From assembly GCA_032622095.1 (NCBI GenBank), contig CP136061.1:558001-622000 (forward strand): a DNA stretch of 64,000 nucleotides, in the 5' to 3' direction. Shown one piece after another: positions 61,813 to 64,000 of this stretch. The translations under genes were made by a program, and so were the position numbers. Source of the DNA: Siphonodentalium dalli. Lineage: Eukaryota; Mollusca; Scaphopoda; Gadilida; Siphonodentaliidae. Below the pieces are notes generated by a model. The model was not told where the DNA came from, searched no databases, and was given only the letters and a program-made list of their open reading frames with translations. Each line of letters begins with the position of its first letter. Position 1 is the first letter of the stretch.

Positions 61813-61941
61813 TGTTATCATTCAATGGGGACTGTTCCAGCACTGGAGCGAACTCGTGTGCTACACGCCTGAGCTGTCAGAATGGCCTATGTAAATGTGG
61901 TAATGGCTACCAATACTGGGACGGTGCCAGCTGTACAGCTA
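61813..61941 (+). CDS. Diverged exon 14: six-cysteine module without Gly insert
   Basis: 129 bp, phase 1-1, acceptor CGCTTCCAG, donor GTAAGT. It encodes SFNGDC, then C-x7-C-x5-C-x4-C-x-C-x11-C with SCQNGLCKC and YWDGASC. Same length and spacing as the exon at 58085. This is the last module exon seen; the gene presumably continues beyond the window. The frames called across it (61661-61894, 61728-62090) run through intron and do not reflect the transcript. Confidence 0.8.
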
Positions 61942-61969
61942 GTAAGTATCTCGGACCAGACTTTGAAAG

Positions 61970-63060
61970 TTGTTTTTGTCCCCTGAATTTTTTTTTTCGG
62001 GGAACTATTAAAATAGCCGGTGTCCGTCCGTCCGTGCGTGCGTGCGTCCGGAAATGGTTTCCGGATGATAACTTTAGTTTCGGTTATTAGATCAAAAGCA
62101 AATTTCATAGGTGAGTTTATCAGACCAAAATAAAGGTCAAGTTCGAATATGGGTTTGCTCCACCCATTTTTGCGAGAGTTATGGCCCTTTTTTAACTTGG
62201 GGAAAACCCCTGAAAGTTGGTTTCCGGATGATAACTGTAGTAGAGTTAATCGGATTCAAACCAAATTTTGTATATTACTTTCTACCAGCAAAACACAGGT
62301 CACGTTCGAACTTGGGTTCTGCCCGACCATTTTTGGCAGAGTTATGCCCCTTTTTCGACATAGAAAATTCAATTTTCTTCTTTTTTTTGGTTTCCGGATG
62401 ATAACTTGATTTTGGATTGTTTATATGCAAAACCTGTTTTTTTGTGGATTACTTATATCAAAATACAGCTCAAGTTCGAATTTCGGTTTAATCCGATAAT
62501 TTTTGCGAGAGTTATGGCCCTTTTTTGTCCGCCGACCGGACATATAAAACCCCAAAAGTTGGTGTCCGGATGATAACTTTAGTAGAGTTAATCAGATTTA
62601 AATCAAATATGGTATGTCTCTTTCTCCCAGCAAAACACAGGTCAAGTTCGAATTCGGGTTCCGCCTGCCAATTTTCACCAGAGTTATGTCCCTTTTTGAC
62701 TTAGAATTTTTGCTAATTTGAGGTTTCCGGATGAAAACTTTAGTAAATGTGTACTGAATGAAATTAAATTTGGTATATGTAGGTTTACTAGCACAAAAGA
62801 CAGATCAAGTTCGACGAATTTGAGTTTGAACCGATGATTTTGCTCAGAGTTATGGGCTTTTCGACTTAGAAAATTCAATTTTTCTTGTAATTTTCTTCAT
62901 TTTGTGCCAATTTGAGGTTATATTTTGACTTTAAGAGTTTTTTTAAGATTTGGTTATTTGTATGCATGACAGTAATGAGACAATGCACAAGTGTCTTATC
63001 CATATAGTATACTTCTACAAAGCCTCCGCTCCAAATGAAGCCACCGGTTCGGGGGACACT
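61970..63060. repeat. Degenerate tandem-core element, 161-172-bp units
   Basis: The left end has a hairpin (GTCCCCTGAA...TTCGGGGAAC) and a GTCCGTCCGTGCGTGC microsatellite. GGTTTCCGGATGATAAC then recurs at 62056, 62219, 62389, 62561 and 62722, each unit also with CAAGTTCGAA and GAGTTATGGCCC. The right end is near CGGTTCGGGGGACAC. Architecture parallels the elements at 3341 and 22391. Frames across it are by-products. Confidence 0.75.
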
Positions 63061-63078
63061 GTGGCCGAGCGGCCTTTT

Positions 63079-63690
63079 ATTATTTGTGAGTTTTTGGGTA
63101 ACGTCTGCTCATGTATTTAATTATTTGTCTGTTTTTGGCTAACGTCTGCTCATGTATTAACCCTTTGTATGTTTTTGGGTAACGTCTGCTCATGTATTAA
63201 CCCTTTGTGTGTTTTTGGGTAACGTCTGCTCATGTATTAACCCTTTGTGTGTTTTTGGGTAATGTCTGCTCATGTATTAACCCTTTATGTGTATTTGGGT
63301 AACGTCTGCTCATGTATTAACCCTTTGTGTGTTTTTGGGTAACGTCTGCTCATGTATTTAATTATTTGTGAGTTTTTGGGTATTGTCTGCTCATGTATTA
63401 ACCCTTTGTGTGTTTTTGGGTAACGTCTGCTCATGTATTAACCCTTTGTGTGTTTTTGGGTAACGTCTGCTCATGTATTAACCCTTTGTGTGTTTTTGGG
63501 TAACGTCTGCTCATGTATTAACCCTTTGTGTGTTTTTGGGTAACGTCTGCTCATGTATTTAATTATTTGTGAGTTTTTGGGTAACGTCTGCTCATGTATT
63601 TAATTATTTGTGAGTTTTTGGGTAACGTCTGCTCATGTATTTAATTATTTGTGAGTTTTTGGGTAACGTCTGCTCATGTATTAACACTTT
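63079..63690. repeat. 40/41-bp minisatellite, 15 units
   Basis: GTCTGCTCATGTAT occurs 15 times. Two unit types alternate in blocks: one with TTAACCCTTTGTGTG (40 bp) and one with TTTAATTATTTGTGAG (41 bp). It directly follows the tandem-core element. Confidence 0.9.
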
Positions 63691-64000
63691 GTTTACTAAA
63701 TGGATTCTCTCCCGCTCGGTTATAAAAGTATACTTTGGAATGGTCTATTATCATATTGATCAGGAGGGGTGTTCAGGAAATTAAAGCAGACGACAGATAA
63801 CACAGATAAAGTGCAGAAGGATTTCTATTCATTGGTGGGAAATACTCAGATAATAAGTTCAAGGCCTTGACGTTTGTGTTGAACTTATTATCTGAACATT
63901 TTCAATGAGAATTACATGTCAATAGTATTTAGTAAAGAATGGGTTAATTTATTATCTGCACATTTCCAAAGAGAACTACATGCTGGTCAATGTATATGGT
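63691..64000. other. No gene; contains a perfect hairpin
   Basis: A perfect inverted repeat with 16-bp arms (CAGATAATAAGTTCAA, 63847-63862, and its complement at 63879-63894) around a 16-bp loop. A partial third copy, TTTATTATCTGCACATT, follows at about 63948. Confidence 0.6.

Larger units (their letters stand above)
6918..61941 (+). other. Gene span: multi-exon EGF/EB-like cysteine-rich repeat protein (partial)
   Basis: All recognised coding exons lie on the + strand, start after AG, end before GT and are phase 1 at both ends, so any subset can be joined in frame. Twelve intact 153-bp and two 129-bp exons would give about 698 residues of tandem six-cysteine modules. The module resembles EGF/EB-type extracellular domains, with C-x-C near the centre and a conserved Tyr-Trp before the last cysteine. 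Family knowledge suggests a secreted or cell-surface adhesion, scavenger or matrix role, but the ligand and function cannot be read here. No signal peptide, transmembrane exon, promoter or poly(A) end is visible, so both ends of the gene are missing or unrecognised. It could also be a decaying array of exon duplicates, though all intact copies are open. Confidence 0.65.

Noticed and set aside
63048-63075. Possible tRNA or tRNA-derived SINE (TGGCCGAGCGG resembles a tRNA A box)
   Set aside because: No B box at a suitable distance and no cloverleaf could be drawn; the stretch lies at the end of a tandem-core element.

Overview
The window looks like non-coding-rich genomic DNA from a eukaryote, very probably a mollusc and most likely a bivalve. 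That placement is inference from style, not from a database match. It is AT-rich and has no compact bacterial gene layout. Its exons are small, have consensus AG/GT borders and are separated by long introns. It is full of MITEs, foldbacks, minisatellites and 155-175 bp tandem-core elements of the Pearl/HINE type known from oysters and mussels.

The only gene I can support lies on the + strand and runs from at least 6918 to 61941; both its ends lie outside the exons I can recognise. It is built from a cassette exon of exactly 153 bp, phase 1 at both ends, encoding 51 residues with six cysteines (C-x7-C-x5-C-x10-C-x-C-x13-C) and a Gly-rich insert: an EGF/EB-like module. I find 12 intact copies, two copies sharing one 3' truncation, and one 3' remnant. 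Two diverged 129-bp exons at 58085 and 61813 encode the same module without the Gly insert. Splicing all 14 intact exons in order would give about 698 residues of tandem modules, presumably extracellular.

Layout. 1-537: end of an open frame, then a 45-bp minisatellite. 538-7882 and 7883-15231: two nearly identical 7.35-kb tandem copies, each holding a 1.32-kb hAT-like element inside the minisatellite, a 174-bp tandem-repeat element, two piggyBac-type MITEs and one cassette exon. 15899-37563: four tandem 5.4-7.5-kb units (U1-U4), each with one or two cassette exons and a long intron holding another hAT-type element with a perfect 8-bp target duplication. 37564-44199: a 6.6-kb nested insertion of TIR elements. 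44200-56253: further decayed exon units broken up by insertions, including a 60-bp-arm foldback. 56254-64000: diverged exons, MITEs, a degenerate tandem-core element and a 40-bp minisatellite.

The most unusual structure is at the 3' edge of many cassette exons. The last 41 bp of coding sequence, the 5' splice site GTAAGT and the first 21 bp of intron form one 62-bp (or 66-bp) unit that is tandemly amplified. The arrays have 20, 17, 9, 8, 21, 4, 2 and 1 extra units, so single exons are followed by up to 22 consensus splice donors. In the exon frame each donor is followed by Arg-Lys-stop, so a distal donor cannot lengthen the protein. The arrays are decoys, an NMD or splicing-timing device, or a neutral minisatellite born at an exon border.
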